Source: Kiritimatiellia bacterium (lineage in GTDB: Bacteria; Verrucomicrobiota; Kiritimatiellia; SLAD01). From it: a DNA stretch of 10,812 nucleotides. Made by a program: the position numbers and the translations under genes. Position 1 is the first letter of the stretch; each line of letters opens with the position of its first letter. Of this stretch, positions 1 through 6,791 are shown piece by piece. Under the pieces are notes generated by a model. That model worked only from the letters and a program-made list of their open reading frames with translations. It was not told where the DNA came from and did not search any database. The stretch lies in the NCBI GenBank assembly GCA_007126995.1, contig SLAD01000326.1:1-10812 (forward strand). Reading direction: 5' to 3'.

Positions 1-261
1 ACGAAGCTGCTTCTCCGCTTTGTCGATGGCCCCGTCAATCGATGCATACATATCACTGGTTTCGTCTTTGGCATCAACCACCACATGGTTCGGCGCTTGG
101 ATGACGACCTCGGCCATTTGCCGATGCTTTTCGACATCGAGCACAACTTGGGCATGCTGCAATCGCGGGAATTCCGAGTTGAGCTTCTCCAGACGACTCA
201 GCGCGTGATCGCGTAGTGAATCCGTCAGCTCCATATGGCGCCCGGTGATGCTTGTCTGCAT
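1..261 (-). CDS. hpf: Ribosome hibernation promoting factor (HPF/RaiA family), 3' end outside window
   Basis: The first 87 residues are present; the C-terminus lies beyond the left edge. The protein begins MQTSITGRHMELTDSLRDHA and the visible part ends DMYASIDGAIDKAEKQLR, which are the typical start and the typical conserved helix of the HPF/YfiA ribosome-binding domain. Members of this family bind the 30S decoding region in stationary phase and inactivate or dimerise ribosomes. Whether this is the short form (about 100 residues) or the long form with a dimerisation tail cannot be seen. The ATG start is supported by a perfect AGGAGG at 268-273, six bases upstream. It lies 22 nt after the lptB stop, so it is probably the last or near-last gene of the LPS operon. 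In proteobacteria rpoN sits between lptB and hpf; here it is missing from that place. Confidence 0.93.
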   Translation of the reverse strand, partial: MQTSITGRHMELTDSLRDHALSRLEKLNSEFPRLQHAQVVLDVEKHRQMAEVVIQAPNHVVVDAKDETSDMYASIDGAIDKAEKQLR

Positions 262-267
262 AGCTTC

Positions 268-273
268 CCTCCT
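268..273 (-). promoter_or_regulatory. Strong ribosome binding site of hpf
   Basis: AGGAGG on the minus strand, six bases before the hpf ATG at 261. It fixes the start codon and is the strongest Shine-Dalgarno sequence seen in the window, suggesting that hpf is translated independently of lptB and at a higher rate. Confidence 0.85.
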
Positions 274-283
274 GTGGTTTGGT

Positions 284-1024
284 TTACATGCTGAAGCGAG
301 GCCCGAGATACAACTCACGACTCACTTCATCGTTGATCAAGAAATCGCTGGTTCCCTCGCGGAGAACTTTTCCTTCGCAGATTAGATAGGCTCGATCGAC
401 CACGGCTAATGTTTCCCGCACGTTATGATCTGTAATTAATATACCCAATCCGCGTTCCTTTAGTGCAATGATGATTTGCTGTACATCATAGACAGCCAAT
501 GGGTCGACTCCGCTGAACGGTTCATCCAATAAAATAAGTGATGGACTGGTCACCAAGGCGCGCGTGATTTCCAGGCGACGCCGTTCACCGCCGCTGAGCG
601 TGTAGGCTTTTTGCTTGGCTAGATGCGCAATCTTCAATTCATCGAGTAGGAAGGCGAGCCGCTCTTTGCGTTCCTGCGCTGATAACGGCAATGTTTCAAG
701 AATGGCCCTGACGTTTTCCTCGACGGTGAGGCTGCGAAAGATAGAGGGTTCCTGTGACAAGTAGCCCATCCCCATGCGCGCCCGGCGATACATCGGCGTA
801 TCGGTGATATCCTGTCCCTGAAACGCGACCCGCCCGCCCGTCGGATTCACTAAACCAACGATCATGTAAAAACTGGTGGTCTTGCCGGCCCCGTTCGGCC
901 CGAGCAGGCCCACGATCTCGCCCGGTTTGACGTTGAGGTGAACGCCATTCACCACGTTCCTGCGATTATAGGTTTTTACGAGGTCCGACGCCTCGACCAA
1001 TAGCTGATTTTGTACGAGCGCCAC
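284..1024 (-). CDS. lptB: LPS export ABC transporter ATP-binding protein LptB
   Basis: A 246-residue cytoplasmic ATPase that powers LPS extraction from the inner membrane with LptFG and feeds the LptC-LptA bridge. All ABC motifs are visible: Walker A GPNGAGKT (42-49), Q-loop Q91 in YLSQEPSIF, signature LSGGE (143-147), Walker B LILLDEP (163-169), D-loop SGVD (171-174) and switch His200 in TDHNV. The C-terminus YLGPRFSM is typical of LptB. I chose the GTG at 1024, two bases after the lptA stop; an upstream ATG at 1099 would add 25 residues lying wholly inside lptA and unlike the family. A GGGAGA lies about six bases before this GTG. Length and tail fit LptB rather than other branched-chain-type ABC ATPases. 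lptF/lptG are not in the window. Confidence 0.95.
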   Translation of the reverse strand: MALVQNQLLVEASDLVKTYNRRNVVNGVHLNVKPGEIVGLLGPNGAGKTTSFYMIVGLVNPTGGRVAFQGQDITDTPMYRRARMGMGYLSQEPSIFRSLTVEENVRAILETLPLSAQERKERLAFLLDELKIAHLAKQKAYTLSGGERRRLEITRALVTSPSLILLDEPFSGVDPLAVYDVQQIIIALKERGLGILITDHNVRETLAVVDRAYLICEGKVLREGTSDFLINDEVSRELYLGPRFSM

Positions 1025-1026
1025 CC

Positions 1027-1545
1027 TTAGTCTCCCAACAGAAAATCGCGCGAACCACCGTCGTCCGGAAAGAGCACCAATCGGGCTCGCGGCTCGCAAA
1101 TCATGCGGTTATCCTCGCGCCAGAAGGTAATGGTATCGCCCTCCAACACATCGCGTCCACGCCGAATGCGCGGCGAACCTTCGAGAAAGATCGTTCCCTC
1201 CTCTACGCTGTAGGTCGCCTTGCGCGCCCACGCGGTCGTGTCCTCCTGCTGCATGACGACATTGCCCACCGCTTCAATCAGTTCGGCCTGGTTATCGTCA
1301 TCGAAAAACACGGTCAGACGATCAGCGGTCAGGCGCATGGAGTCGTCGACCACCACCACGTCGTCCTCGAACAAGGCGTACTGATGGGTCTGGTCGAAGG
1401 TTAACCGCTTGGAGGTGATAACCGTGGCCTCCGCCTCATCGATCTCGAAGTCACCTTCCACCTCCAAGCCCGCCGCCGGGGCTGCCAACAGAAGCAGCGC
1501 CACCAACCTGCACAGGCCAACGTTTATCAGATCCCATCGTTTCAT
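1027..1545 (-). CDS. lptA: Periplasmic LPS transport protein LptA (OstA-like)
   Basis: A 172-residue secreted protein. Residues 8-26 form a hydrophobic signal peptide ending in APAAG. From about residue 40 it carries the OstA/LptA beta-jellyroll pattern: VITSKRLTFDQ followed by YALFEDDVVVVDDSMRL, then TADRLTVFF and a second strand set around AVGNVVMQQED. LptA subunits stack into the bridge that carries LPS across the periplasm. The assignment rests on this pattern and on its place between lptC-like and lptB genes. The start codon shares one base with the stop of the upstream gene (TAATG at 1543-1547), and the stop is two bases before lptB, so the three genes are probably translated together. 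The C-terminus is acidic (LFPDDGGSRDFLLGD). Confidence 0.85.
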   Translation of the reverse strand: MKRWDLINVGLCRLVALLLLAAPAAGLEVEGDFEIDEAEATVITSKRLTFDQTHQYALFEDDVVVVDDSMRLTADRLTVFFDDDNQAELIEAVGNVVMQQEDTTAWARKATYSVEEGTIFLEGSPRIRRGRDVLEGDTITFWREDNRMICEPRARLVLFPDDGGSRDFLLGD

Positions 1546-2030
1546 TATTCCTCTTCCTCTCCGGCTTGTGCGCCGATCTTCAAATCCTGAAACACCACTT
1601 TGGCGTCATTATGTATCTCAAACCGCTCGCTTTCGGCGTCCCAATCGAATCCTCGTCCCGTGATAATCATATTTGCGCGCGCAATGCGAATACCCGTCTC
1701 TGAGGTCGCGCTGCCCGTGACGCGATTATACAGGCAGGACTCCGCCGCCACGCGCATCTCGACTTCCCGGTCATCATCATAAAACTCGATGAGCATGCCG
1801 GTAATGTCAACTTTGCCATCCGCAAGCATGCGCGCCAGTTCACCAAAGAGGCGCGATCGCAGACGATTCTCGCGATCAAACTCGGGCACTTCGAAACCGC
1901 GGATCACTTGCCCGTCCATCCCCATTTGGGCTTCGGCATCCGGAATCGGCGCCGTCCATGCCAGCCAGCCAATCCCCACCGCCAGCGCCGTCAAGGCATA
2001 TCGCCATGTGACAAGGCTGTCTTGCATCAT
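1545..2030 (-). CDS. lptC: LptC-like membrane-anchored LPS transport protein
   Basis: 161 residues. One hydrophobic segment (about residues 11-27, YALTALAVGIGWLAWTAP) looks like an N-terminal anchor or signal, followed by a beta-rich periplasmic domain with FGELARMLADGKVDITGML, RVAAESCLYNRVTG and FEIHNDAKVVFQ, the pattern of the LptC/OstA-like fold. LptC docks on LptBFG and hands LPS to LptA. Position directly before lptA and lptB supports the call more than the sequence does. The alternative is a second OstA-like (LptA-type) protein. It opens with two consecutive Met codons (2030 and 2027), and the first overlaps the kdsA stop as ATGA. The tail ends in a run of four Glu. Confidence 0.72.
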   Translation of the reverse strand: MMQDSLVTWRYALTALAVGIGWLAWTAPIPDAEAQMGMDGQVIRGFEVPEFDRENRLRSRLFGELARMLADGKVDITGMLIEFYDDDREVEMRVAAESCLYNRVTGSATSETGIRIARANMIITGRGFDWDAESERFEIHNDAKVVFQDLKIGAQAGEEEE

Positions 2031-2866
2031 ATCCTCTTACCTCCAACGATTGTATCAATAGCCTGCAATTGCTCGACCAGTTTCGGTAGCGTGGAGAACC
2101 GAATCGCATTGTCCTTGTCCGACAGGGCTTTGTCGGGATCGGTATGGGTTTCGAGAAAGACCGCGTCGCAGCCCGTCGCCACGGCCGCGCGCGCCAAGTA
2201 GGGTGCCCAACGACCGTCCCCGGCGGTACCGGAAGTCCCGGCGCCCGGCAATTGCACGCTGTGCGTGGCATCAAAGATCACCGGATAGCCCCACTCGCGC
2301 ATGACCAACAAGCTACGCATGTCAGCCACGAGGTTATTGTAGCCGAACGAAACACCGCGCTCGGTCAGACAAATCTTGCGGTTTCCCGTCGACTCGACTT
2401 TCTGCACGATATGTTGCACATCCCACGGCGCCAGAAACTGTCCCTTTTTGATGTTCACCACCGCACCGCTGGCGCCCAGCGCCAGCACCAGATCGGTTTG
2501 ACGACATAGAAACGCGGGCAGTTGCAGGATATCACACACCGCCGCCGCAGGCTCGACCTCCTCCACGCCATGCACATCGGTGAGGATAGCGAAACCGTGG
2601 CGCTCCTTGATTTCTTTTAATATATCAAGGCCCGCCTTCACGCCGGGCCCGCGATAGGAACGCACGGAGGTGCGATTGGCTTTGTCGTAGGAGGCCTTGA
2701 AGATAATCGGCATGCCGCTGGACTCAGACAACGCCGCCAGGCGCCGCGCCAGATCAAGCGTTTGGCGGCGGCTTTCGATCACGCAAGGACCCGCAATCAG
2801 CACCAGCGGGCGCGATCCGCCCAAGGCGATCTTGCCGATCTTGATGACTTTGCGTTTTGTGCTCAC
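2027..2866 (-). CDS. kdsA: 3-deoxy-8-phosphooctulonate synthase (Kdo-8-P synthase), metal-dependent class
   Basis: Condenses phosphoenolpyruvate with arabinose 5-phosphate to Kdo 8-phosphate, the first committed step to Kdo. The 279 residues cover the whole TIM barrel: IAGPCVIES (24-32), FKASYDKANRTS (56-67), SYRGPG (70-75), TDVH (96-99), NIKKGQF (138-144), DATHSVQ (199-205), FLETHTDP (237-244). Cys28, His202, Glu239 and Asp250 match the four metal ligands of the Aquifex enzyme (Cys11, His185, Glu222, Asp233) with identical spacing (174, 37, 11), so this is the metal-dependent class rather than the E. coli type, which has Asn in place of Cys. The start is GTG at 2866, overlapping the kdsB stop as GTGA. 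The stop overlaps the next start as ATGA. Confidence 0.97.
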   Translation of the reverse strand: MSTKRKVIKIGKIALGGSRPLVLIAGPCVIESRRQTLDLARRLAALSESSGMPIIFKASYDKANRTSVRSYRGPGVKAGLDILKEIKERHGFAILTDVHGVEEVEPAAAVCDILQLPAFLCRQTDLVLALGASGAVVNIKKGQFLAPWDVQHIVQKVESTGNRKICLTERGVSFGYNNLVADMRSLLVMREWGYPVIFDATHSVQLPGAGTSGTAGDGRWAPYLARAAVATGCDAVFLETHTDPDKALSDKDNAIRFSTLPKLVEQLQAIDTIVGGKRI

Positions 2867-3618
2867 TGCGTTAATCCCGCCTGCTTCAATGCCTGTTCGG
2901 CTCGTTCCACATCTCCCGGCTCATCAACGCCCAACGCGCTATGTTCCGTCACCAACACCTTCATGCGCGCCCCCAAATACAAGGCGCGCAATTGCTCCAG
3001 CTTCTCCGCTTCCTCCAACATCGTCGGTGGCGTTTGCACCAACTGCTGCAAGAACGTACGACGATAGGCATATATGCCGATGTGCCGCAAGTATAGCGGT
3101 TCCCCGCTGCCATCACCATTCTTTTCCCGCCAGTGCGGGATCGGCGAACGCGAGAAATACAGCGCCTTGCCGTCGGCCGCGCAAACGACCTTCACCACGG
3201 ACGGCTGCTCCACCTCGGCCGGGTCCGTGATCCGGGCGGCGGCCGTGGCCATGTCCCACTCGTCCGGTCCGGTGATCACGACGGCCAATTCATCGATCAA
3301 CGCGGGCGCAATCAGCGGTTCGTCCCCTTGCACATTGATAACGGCCTCGGCGTCGAGATCGCGCACGGCTTCGGCGATGCGGTCGGTGCCGGATGGATGA
3401 TCGGCCCGCGTCATCACCGCCGTGCCGCCGAATCCGGCCACGACATCCGCGATCCGCTGTTCGTCGGTCGCCACGATCACCGCCGACAAGGCGGTCGCCT
3501 GCGAAGCGCGTTCCCAGACCCATTGGATTAAAGGTTTACCAGCGATATCCGCGAGGATCTTGCCCGGAAACCGCGTGGACCCCCACCGCGCCGGGATGAT
3601 GCCGACCACCTTACTCAT
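2863..3618 (-). CDS. kdsB: CMP-Kdo synthetase (3-deoxy-manno-octulosonate cytidylyltransferase)
   Basis: Activates Kdo with CTP to CMP-Kdo for transfer to lipid A; cytoplasmic. 251 residues, the usual length. Motifs in order: nucleotide-binding IPARWGSTRFPGK (8-20), VATDE (49-53), HPSGTDR (74-80), NVQGDEP (95-101, Asp99 expected to bind Mg), FSRSPIPHW (155-163), LRHIGIYAYRRTFL (177-190) and ALGVDEPGDVERA (228-240). The HPSGTDR, RHIGIYAYR and C-terminal GVDEPGD motifs separate it from other nucleotidyltransferases such as IspD. ATG at 3618 overlaps the stop of the heptose kinase gene (ATGA); its own stop overlaps kdsA. Placing consecutive pathway steps next to each other supports both calls. 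The intervening phosphatase KdsC is not in the window. Confidence 0.96.
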   Translation of the reverse strand: MSKVVGIIPARWGSTRFPGKILADIAGKPLIQWVWERASQATALSAVIVATDEQRIADVVAGFGGTAVMTRADHPSGTDRIAEAVRDLDAEAVINVQGDEPLIAPALIDELAVVITGPDEWDMATAAARITDPAEVEQPSVVKVVCAADGKALYFSRSPIPHWREKNGDGSGEPLYLRHIGIYAYRRTFLQQLVQTPPTMLEEAEKLEQLRALYLGARMKVLVTEHSALGVDEPGDVERAEQALKQAGLTQ

Positions 3619-4616
3619 TGAATCGATTCCAATAATTCATCGGCATGACAAGGTGCAGTACCCAGTTGCGCGACGACGACGCCGGCGGCGTAGTTCGCCA
3701 ATTCCGCCGCTTCCCGATGCGTAGCTCCGGCGGCCAACGCCAGCGTGGTGGTGGCAATGACCGTGTCGCCGGCGCCGCTCACATCGAACACTTCGCGGGC
3801 ACGCGTCGGGACGTGTACGGGACCGCCGTCCGGCTCGAACAGCAGCATGCCTTGCGGGCCGAGCGTGATGACCAGCAATTCTACGCCCCACTTTTCGCGC
3901 AGGCGCGCACCGACCTCCATCAGGTCGCGATCCTCCAGCGGCGGAATCTCGATGACGGGTTCCTCCCGTCCCACGGCCGCATAGGCCTCTTTGCGATTGG
4001 GCGTGGCGACGGTGACGCCGCTGACGCGGACCGCGTGATCATCCTTGGGATCGTAGCCCACTGGGACCTTGCGGGCGCGGGCAGCGGCCAAGGCGGCATC
4101 CACCACCGACTGGCAGATCAGGCCCTTGCCATAGTCCTCGATGATCAGGCCGTCCACCTCCTGTACAGCGTCTTCCAGCAACTGACAAAACTGCGCCGCA
4201 TCGCCTTCGCTGAGTTGCAAGGGTTCCTCCCAATCGACGCGCACGACCTGTTGCCGCTCCGCGATGATACGGGTTTTGACGGTGGTGCGCGCGGAGGCCA
4301 AGGACAACAGGTGATCGACCCCGACACCGTCCTCCTGCAGCAGGCGTCTCAATTCTGCGGCCTCACGATCATCGCCGACGATGCCCGCCACGGCACCGCG
4401 TCCGCCCAAGGTCTGAATATTGCACGCCACGTTGCTGGCGCCGCCCGGCATGCCCTTTTCGTGCGTTACCTTGACCACAGGCACGGGTGCTTCGGGGGAA
4501 ATCCGGCGCACGGCACCGTAAATGTAGCGGTCCAGCATCAGGTCGCCGATCACCAACAGGCGCCGCGTTGAAAATGAGCTCAGCAGTGCTTCCGCACGCG
4601 CGCGGGTCAGACTCAT
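3615..4616 (-). CDS. hldA: D-glycero-beta-D-manno-heptose-7-phosphate kinase (HldA / RfaE domain I, PfkB family)
   Basis: A 333-residue ribokinase-fold sugar kinase. The N-terminal half has VIGDLMLDRYIYG (22-34), SPEAPVPV (40-47) and GGASNVA (58-64), which are typical of RfaE domain I; DYGKG (161-165) and TPNRKE (205-210) follow; the C-terminal signature DVSGAGDTV (278-286) contains the catalytic base Asp284. The enzyme phosphorylates heptose 7-phosphate at C1 in the pathway to ADP-heptose for the LPS inner core. The protein ends straight after the kinase domain, so the adenylyltransferase half found in bifunctional HldE is absent and a separate HldC is expected elsewhere. It lies 3 nt after the DUF3108 gene and overlaps kdsB. 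Alternative substrates cannot be fully excluded, but the LPS context argues for heptose. Confidence 0.9.
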   Translation of the reverse strand: MSLTRARAEALLSSFSTRRLLVIGDLMLDRYIYGAVRRISPEAPVPVVKVTHEKGMPGGASNVACNIQTLGGRGAVAGIVGDDREAAELRRLLQEDGVGVDHLLSLASARTTVKTRIIAERQQVVRVDWEEPLQLSEGDAAQFCQLLEDAVQEVDGLIIEDYGKGLICQSVVDAALAAARARKVPVGYDPKDDHAVRVSGVTVATPNRKEAYAAVGREEPVIEIPPLEDRDLMEVGARLREKWGVELLVITLGPQGMLLFEPDGGPVHVPTRAREVFDVSGAGDTVIATTTLALAAGATHREAAELANYAAGVVVAQLGTAPCHADELLESIQ

Positions 4617-4619
4617 TGA

Positions 4620-5603
4620 TTACCCTTCAAATTCATCATCGTCCTCGTAATGATCCAATATCCAACGATCATTACCCGGCCCGCGCACTTCGTGCAAAAC
4701 TAATCTGATGCTGGCCACCGGGATGTGGCCCACCATTTGGGTCAAGAGCCGACGCTCATCATCCGACACCCACAGGGTCATGCGACCGCGCCGGACGAAC
4801 AGTCCTTCAAAGGCCGCTTCCGGCTCCAGCTCGGTACTGCGAATGCGTCCATAGTTGCGCAGGCGAATCCGGTCGGTGCCGCGCGCTTCCAGCCACAAGT
4901 CATAAATCTTTTCATCCGACATGACGCGGAAATGCTGTTTTTCGTTCGGCTCGAATCCGACACTGCGCATGTAATAGGCAAAGCTCAGCAGGTCGCGCGT
5001 ATCCGGTTCCAGCTCGAAGGTGTCCTCGCGATCACGCGTCTTGGAACGCCAGTAGGCGATGCCTTTTTCATAATCGAACTTGGTGATCTCGTGCTTGCGA
5101 TGGCGGCCCTGACTCATATCCAGCTCGAAGCGCAGCGGCAGAAACGTGTGCGGATCGATCAAACTTTCGATCACGTCGTCCACCCGATAGATGCGATCCA
5201 GGAAGGAGTTCGAGCGGGTGCGAATACGAATCGCTAACAGGGGTCGATTATATTCCTCCACCCAGCGCGTGCTGATCACGCTGGTGCCAACCGGGATGCG
5301 TCCCCAGTAGACGCGATAGCGAATCTCCTCGCCGACCGGAAACCACAGTTCCGGCAGTTCCAGCTCCTCGGGCTCCGGCTCGCGCTCCTCAACCGGATGC
5401 GCATCCGGAAACGGGATCGGCTCTTCTTCCTCCTCTTCCGCACCTTCTTCGTCGCTTGCCGCCGCCGCATCCGCGTCAGCTGCATCTTCCGCAACCGGCA
5501 CGTCTTCCGGGTCCGCCGGATCGCCTTCCTCCGCCGTCACCCAGACCAGCGACGCCAGCAAAAACAGTGCCGTCAACCACCAACTTATTCGTTTCAAACT
5601 CAT
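4620..5603 (-). CDS. Secreted DUF3108 domain protein with acidic linker
   Basis: 327 residues from the ATG at 5603, which has GGGAAGGA five bases upstream; a TTG at 5621 is in frame but poorly placed. Residues 6-24 are a signal peptide (ISWWLTALFLLASLVWVTA). Residues 25-82 form an acidic, Pro/Ala-rich stretch with 27 Asp or Glu in 58 positions, probably disordered. From about residue 86 a beta-rich domain begins with ELWFPVGEEIRYRVYWGRIPVG, and includes SNSFLDRIYRVDDVIESLIDP, LPLRFELDMSQGRHRK and LWVSDDERRLLTQMVG, the pattern of the DUF3108 family. The family's function is unknown to me; lying 3 nt before hldA, it may act in the envelope. The domain name is from memory of the pattern, not a search. 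Confidence 0.78.
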   Translation of the reverse strand: MSLKRISWWLTALFLLASLVWVTAEEGDPADPEDVPVAEDAADADAAAASDEEGAEEEEEEPIPFPDAHPVEEREPEPEELELPELWFPVGEEIRYRVYWGRIPVGTSVISTRWVEEYNRPLLAIRIRTRSNSFLDRIYRVDDVIESLIDPHTFLPLRFELDMSQGRHRKHEITKFDYEKGIAYWRSKTRDREDTFELEPDTRDLLSFAYYMRSVGFEPNEKQHFRVMSDEKIYDLWLEARGTDRIRLRNYGRIRSTELEPEAAFEGLFVRRGRMTLWVSDDERRLLTQMVGHIPVASIRLVLHEVRGPGNDRWILDHYEDDDEFEG

Positions 5604-5608
5604 GCTTA

Positions 5609-5616
5609 TCCTTCCC
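5609..5616 (-). promoter_or_regulatory. Ribosome binding site deciding the DUF3108 start
   Basis: GGGAAGGA on the minus strand ends five bases before the ATG at 5603. It favours this start over the in-frame TTG at 5621, which this site would overlap. The gene follows a 75-nt gap after holA and therefore does not rely on coupling. I see no convincing promoter or terminator in the gap (5604-5678). Confidence 0.6.
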
Positions 5617-5678
5617 GACAAAAATCACAGGATATCTCATTGCGCCTTTAGTTCAGACGGCGCGCGGGCTCTCCTTAT

Positions 5679-6791
5679 TCAACGCTTGACCGCCGGTCGG
5701 CCCACGATGCGTATCAGCATCAACTCCAAGGCCAACTCAGGCGGCAGCGACGAGGACACCAATTGTAGATGCGTTTCCGCAAGCTGGCGTTGAATCAAAA
5801 CCAATTCTTTCAGCGTGTACTTCGCCGCTTGCTCCAGCAGCAGCAGCGTCCGATAGGGATGCACCTTGCGTGGATCGCGCGGCAAGCCCGCCAGCCATTC
5901 CTCGCCCTCGGCATCGACATTCCACACCGCTTTGCGATAACGCTCACTGCCCTCGACACGCACCCATTTGCGCTGCTGACACTCCTTCAGGATCAACAAC
6001 TCCCGGAAACGGCTTTCCAGGCCGAAAATGAGCCCCACCGGATTTTCACGCTGGAAAAGCAGTTGCCGGTAGACCTGCAATGCCGGGCCAAGCTTGCGAT
6101 GTCCGACGTGATCCGCCAGCGCCCAACTGATCGATTCGCGACCGGGCGAAACCACCGCGCGGATGTCATCCATCGTCACCGTGCGATCCTCCGCGCCTTT
6201 ATACGTCGCCAGCTTCTCGGTTTCCTGGATCAGGCGTCGCGTGTCACCGCCGACGACTTGCACGAACAAGGCCATCACATTCGAACCCGCCGGCTTCAAC
6301 CCTAACGATTTCCAAGCCTCAGAGACGCGGTCCTTGGCGGCCTGATCCGCCTCCTTTTCCTTTTCGGGCAGCTTAAATTCGACGATCTCACCTTTATCCT
6401 TGGCGGCCTTCATGAAGGCGCTGCGCTTATCGAACTTCTGACCGCTCACCACCAGCACGTGCCCCTCCGGCAAGCCCGCCCTCACCAAGTCCTTCAGCAC
6501 CTCAACGACCTTTTTGACCTCTTCGGAAGTGCCCGGCAGCGAAGCGGAAAACATGCGGGCATCGCGCAGCCAAACCGTTTTCTTGCCGCCGAAGAAACCA
6601 ACGGTTTGGATCGCGCCCAGGACCTTCTGCAACACGGCCACGGCATCTTCGACCAAGCCCACATCCCCGGCGATCGTTTCCAGTCCCAGCGCTTGCTCCT
6701 CTTGTGGACAGGTCTGGTCAACGATTTCCCGCGCCTTTTGGTCGATCGCGTACTCGTCGTCCCCAGTAATGACAAAGAGGCTATTACTCAT
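5679..6791 (-). CDS. holA: DNA polymerase III delta subunit
   Basis: 370 residues. The delta subunit opens the beta sliding clamp within the clamp loader. Visible family features are an N-terminal FVITGDDEYAIDQKAREIV (the GDDEY segment that replaces a Walker A in this non-ATPase member), GFFGGKKTVWLRDA (65-78), LVVSGQKFDKRSAFMKAAK, VQVVGGDTRRLIQETEKLATY and the C-terminal helical collar with LIFGLESRFRELLILKE and EQAAKYTLKELVLIQRQLAETHLQL. The start is the ATG at 6791, which overlaps the stop of the upstream peptidase gene (ATGA); a GTG two codons earlier is possible but breaks the overlap rule seen across this operon. The clamp-loader gene appears to be an unrelated housekeeping passenger at the head of the LPS operon. 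Confidence 0.88.
   Translation of the reverse strand: MSNSLFVITGDDEYAIDQKAREIVDQTCPQEEQALGLETIAGDVGLVEDAVAVLQKVLGAIQTVGFFGGKKTVWLRDARMFSASLPGTSEEVKKVVEVLKDLVRAGLPEGHVLVVSGQKFDKRSAFMKAAKDKGEIVEFKLPEKEKEADQAAKDRVSEAWKSLGLKPAGSNVMALFVQVVGGDTRRLIQETEKLATYKGAEDRTVTMDDIRAVVSPGRESISWALADHVGHRKLGPALQVYRQLLFQRENPVGLIFGLESRFRELLILKECQQRKWVRVEGSERYRKAVWNVDAEGEEWLAGLPRDPRKVHPYRTLLLLEQAAKYTLKELVLIQRQLAETHLQLVSSSLPPELALELMLIRIVGRPAVKR

Noticed and set aside
284..1099. An lptB start at the ATG at 1099
   Set aside because: It would add 25 Arg-rich residues encoded inside lptA and unlike LptB N-termini; the GTG at 1024, two bases after the lptA stop, gives the usual length.
3645..4571. A 308-codon open frame on the plus strand opposite the heptose kinase gene
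   Set aside because: It is antisense to a gene with a full set of family motifs, its translation has no recognisable domain, and long antisense frames are expected in GC-rich DNA with strong codon bias.
4725..5237. A 170-codon plus-strand open frame opposite the DUF3108 gene
   Set aside because: Mirror frame of a coding gene; no motif, no ribosome binding site, no neighbour on that strand.
5604..5678. A promoter or small gene in the gap between holA and the DUF3108 gene
   Set aside because: TCTGAA/TATCCT boxes match the consensus poorly, and the ATG at 5640 opens a frame that is not that of the DUF3108 gene and shows no coding character.
5769..6305. A 178-codon plus-strand open frame opposite holA
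   Set aside because: Antisense shadow of holA with no domain.
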